Source: Acholeplasmataceae bacterium
GTDB taxonomy: Bacteria; Bacillota_I; Bacilli_A; Acholeplasmatales; Acholeplasmataceae
Direction: 5' to 3'
DNA length: 5,564 nucleotides
Assembly (NCBI GenBank): GCA_016934175.1
Contig: JAFGTI010000058.1
Coordinates: forward strand, 1-5,564
In this document: positions 5,562 through 5,564 of the stretch, in pieces
Numbering within the stretch: the stretch's first letter is position 1
Layout of the letters: every line of letters starts with the position of its first letter
Position numbers and translations under genes: made by a program
The notes under the pieces: model-generated
Databases searched by the model: none
The model's input: the letters and a program-made list of their open reading frames with translations, nothing else
What the model was told of the DNA's origin: nothing

Positions 5562-5564
5562 AGC

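Noticed and set aside
5501..5564. Possible end of a minus-strand gene entering from the right edge
   Set aside because: One frame is open for about 19 codons before a TGA, but this is too short to separate from chance and shows no recognisable motif.

Overview
The window comes from an AT-rich, low-GC Gram-positive-type bacterium. Two divergent gene blocks leave from one intergenic region of about 200 bp. The order rimP-nusA-ylxR-ylxQ-infB is the classic Firmicutes/Mollicutes arrangement. TGA ends three genes here (ylxQ, znuC, znuB) and Trp is read from TGG, so the standard bacterial code applies and the Mycoplasma/Spiroplasma code is excluded. The unusually short IF2 N-terminus and the AT-rich coding suggest the Acholeplasma/Izemoplasma/Haloplasma side of the low-GC Gram-positives or a related Firmicute. 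That placement is inference only.

Left block, minus strand (2877 down to 1): rimP, nusA, ylxR, ylxQ and infB form a tight translation/transcription operon. Gaps are 9 nt, 26 nt, an 11-nt overlap and 4 nt. infB runs off the left edge. A good promoter (TTGAAT, 17-bp spacer, extended -10 TGCTATACT) lies just upstream of rimP. The predicted leader is about 48 nt and begins with a small hairpin.

Right block, plus strand (3080 to 5486): a substrate-binding lipoprotein, an ATPase and a permease form a complete zinc ABC importer (znuA-znuC-znuB). Gaps are 3 nt and an 8-nt overlap. The promoter has an extended -10 (TGTTATACT). It is bracketed by two related palindromes of Fur-family layout (ATTGC-R-AAT-C-ATT...), one over the -35 and one over the transcription start. 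This is a credible zinc-repression (Zur-like) switch.

Right edge (5487-5564): an AT-rich spacer with two weak inverted repeats and no supported gene.

No CRISPR, mobile element, rRNA or tRNA was seen. The genes are ordinary families. The parts most worth a second look are the intergenic control region and a few sequence peculiarities in NusA, ZnuC and infB. I did not find convincing evidence of a previously undescribed system.
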